Origin: Thiomonas sp. FB-6
GTDB taxonomy: Bacteria; Pseudomonadota; Gammaproteobacteria; Burkholderiales; Burkholderiaceae_C
NCBI RefSeq assembly: GCF_000377645.1
Contig: NZ_KB898471.1
Location: forward strand, 310,001 to 374,000
Direction: 5' to 3'
Length of the DNA stretch: 64,000 bases
A model generated the notes under the pieces. That model did no database searches. It was not told the origin of the DNA and saw nothing but the letters and a program-made list of their open reading frames with translations. Shown one piece after another: positions 63,033 to 64,000 of this stretch (positions are counted from its first letter, which is position 1; the number at the start of each line of letters is the position of its first letter). A program made the translations under genes and the position numbers.

Positions 63033-63892
63033 ACGAGGTCCTTCACGCCCGACGGCCCGACGTCGACGCCGAAGCCCTCCAGCCCGTGATCCGCGAGTTC
63101 GCCCTGCATGGCGGCCAGACTCTCGTCCTGGATGTGCGCGCGCAGGGTGCGCAGCAGGTCCAGGAAGCCCTCCGACATCATGTCCGCGCTGCTGCGCGGC
63201 CTGGGCAGGTGGACGTCCACGACGGCCTTGATGCGCCCGGGGCGCGCCGTCATCACGTAGACCCTGTCCGACAGGAAGGCGGCCTCCTCGATGTCGTGGG
63301 TGACGAACAGCACGGAAAGGCGGAACTTCTGCCACATGTTGGTGAGGATCTGCTGCATCACCCTGCGGGTCTGCGAGTCGAGCGCGCCGAAGGGTTCGTC
63401 CATGAGCAGGACCTTCGGGCTCGCGGCTAGCGCCCGCACGATTCCCACGCGCTGCTTCATGCCGCCGGAGAGCTGCTCGGGGTAATGGTTCTCGAAGGCC
63501 AGGAGCCCGGCCAGCCCCAGCAGGGTGCGCGCCGCGGCCTCGCGGGTCGAGGCGCCGTGCCCCTGCATCTTGAGGCCGAACTCGACGTTGCTGCGCACGC
63601 TCATCCAGGGGAACAGCGAATACTGCTGAAACACCACTCCCCGCTCCGGCCCCGGCCCGTCGATGGGAACGCCGTCCAGGCTCACGCTGCCCTCGGTGGC
63701 CTCCACGAGCCCCGCGACGGCATTGAGCAACGTGGATTTTCCGCAGCCCGAAGGCCCGATCAGGGACACGAACTCGCCGGGCCGGACGTCCAGGGACACA
63801 CCGTCCACCGCGAGCACCTGCCGGCGTCGGCTTCCGAAGCGCAGGCGAAGATCGCGTACCTCGACGTGGCCCTGTTCATTGCGCTCGTTCAT
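63029..63892 (-). CDS. ABC transporter ATP-binding protein, SsuB/TauB/NrtD type
   Basis: 287 residues. Walker A GPSGCGKST, Q-loop FQQYSLFPWMSV, signature QLSGGMKQRVGIVRAL, Walker B VLLMDEPFGALDSQT, H-loop FVTHDIEEAAFLS, all intact and of the nitrate/sulfonate/taurine group. AAGGAG lies 7 nt before ATG 63892. It should energise the permease (57587) and binding protein (58507) genes downstream in the same direction; splitting the transporter around etfBA-fpr implies that the whole stretch is one transcription unit or was assembled by insertion. Confidence 0.9.
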   Translation of the reverse strand: MNERNEQGHVEVRDLRLRFGSRRRQVLAVDGVSLDVRPGEFVSLIGPSGCGKSTLLNAVAGLVEATEGSVSLDGVPIDGPGPERGVVFQQYSLFPWMSVRSNVEFGLKMQGHGASTREAAARTLLGLAGLLAFENHYPEQLSGGMKQRVGIVRALAASPKVLLMDEPFGALDSQTRRVMQQILTNMWQKFRLSVLFVTHDIEEAAFLSDRVYVMTARPGRIKAVVDVHLPRPRSSADMMSEGFLDLLRTLRAHIQDESLAAMQGELADHGLEGFGVDVGPSGVKDLV

Positions 63893-63964
63893 GATGATTC
63901 TCCTTGGTTCAGCGGATGCGCGGCCGTCCATCGACGGGGTCGCACCCCGCCGTGCCGCCCGTGT

Positions 63965-64000
63965 TCAGCAGGGCATCTGAAGATGCTCGGTCTTGTGCTC
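63965..64000 (-). CDS. C-terminal end of an unidentified upstream gene (cut by window edge)
   Basis: Minus-strand frame from base 64000 reads EHKTEHLQMPC then TGA, 72 bp before the ATPase start and with a plausible spacing for an upstream operon gene. Eleven residues are too few to identify a family. It may equally be non-coding. Confidence 0.35.
   Translation of the reverse strand, partial: EHKTEHLQMPC

Overview
The window is GC-rich chromosomal DNA (roughly 68-70 % by eye) from a Gram-negative bacterium, most likely a betaproteobacterium of the order Burkholderiales. The placement is inferred from the Burkholderia/Comamonas-type trimeric porin, the MobA-like hydroxybenzoate monooxygenase, UrtABCDE-type amide transport genes next to fmdA/amiE, BKACE/TauD catabolic genes, GTG/TTG starts and codon use. 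I saw no rRNA, tRNA, CRISPR array, prophage or complete insertion sequence.

Layout. 1-6297: end of a threonine dehydrogenase, a soluble zinc-binding chemoreceptor, a small orphan protein, an ECF42-type sigma factor with YCII and VOC partners, a divergent Lrp/LysE pair and an SRPBCC protein. 6294-20674 (all minus): amide utilisation, with a UrtABCDE-like ABC transporter, formamidase FmdA, zinc-ribbon FmdB, aliphatic amidase AmiE, a MoxR-type AAA ATPase with its VWA partner, then an NCS1 transporter fused to a hybrid histidine kinase and a LuxR-type response regulator. A shared 16-bp near-palindrome lies upstream of both ends of this region. 20917-28025 (minus): seven genes linked almost entirely by 4-bp start/stop overlaps that look like a mycobacterial-style polyprenyl-phosphoryl-arabinose pathway (UbiA/DPPR synthase, flippase-like protein, DprE1, DprE2, HAD phosphatase) followed by two polytopic proteins of the glycosyltransferase-C type. 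28074-30973: a MobA-like monooxygenase divergent from an IclR regulator. 30987-32683 and 42586-44192: two HipBA-type modules flanking a five-gene ATP-grasp / alpha-E / transglutaminase cluster (32915-42315).

44308-46381 is a rearranged zone: a chemoreceptor whose 5' end runs antisense into the last 56 codons of a thiolase, next to a fragment of an EAL domain. 46382-57060 is a catabolic regulon: TauD-like dioxygenase, BKACE enzyme, small hydrolase and quinone oxidoreductase (plus strand), then MFS transporter, porin, AMP-forming acyl-CoA ligase and a MalT-type LuxR regulator (minus strand). The dioxygenase operon, the porin-MFS operon and the ligase gene each carry the same 19-bp palindrome (CCCCCTCY-N3-GGAGGGGG) exactly 19 nt before a CCTAYKCTG -10-like element. 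This is the clearest undescribed regulatory signal in the window; the adjacent MalT-type protein is the natural candidate for its ligand-responsive activator. 57168-57551 holds a broken cysteine-motif outer-membrane protein gene. 57587-64000 (minus) holds a TauABC/SsuABC-like uptake system with electron-transfer flavoprotein, ferredoxin-NADP reductase and DUF971 genes between the ATPase and the other two transporter genes.

All functions are inferred from reading motifs and family resemblance in the translated sequence; no database search was run.
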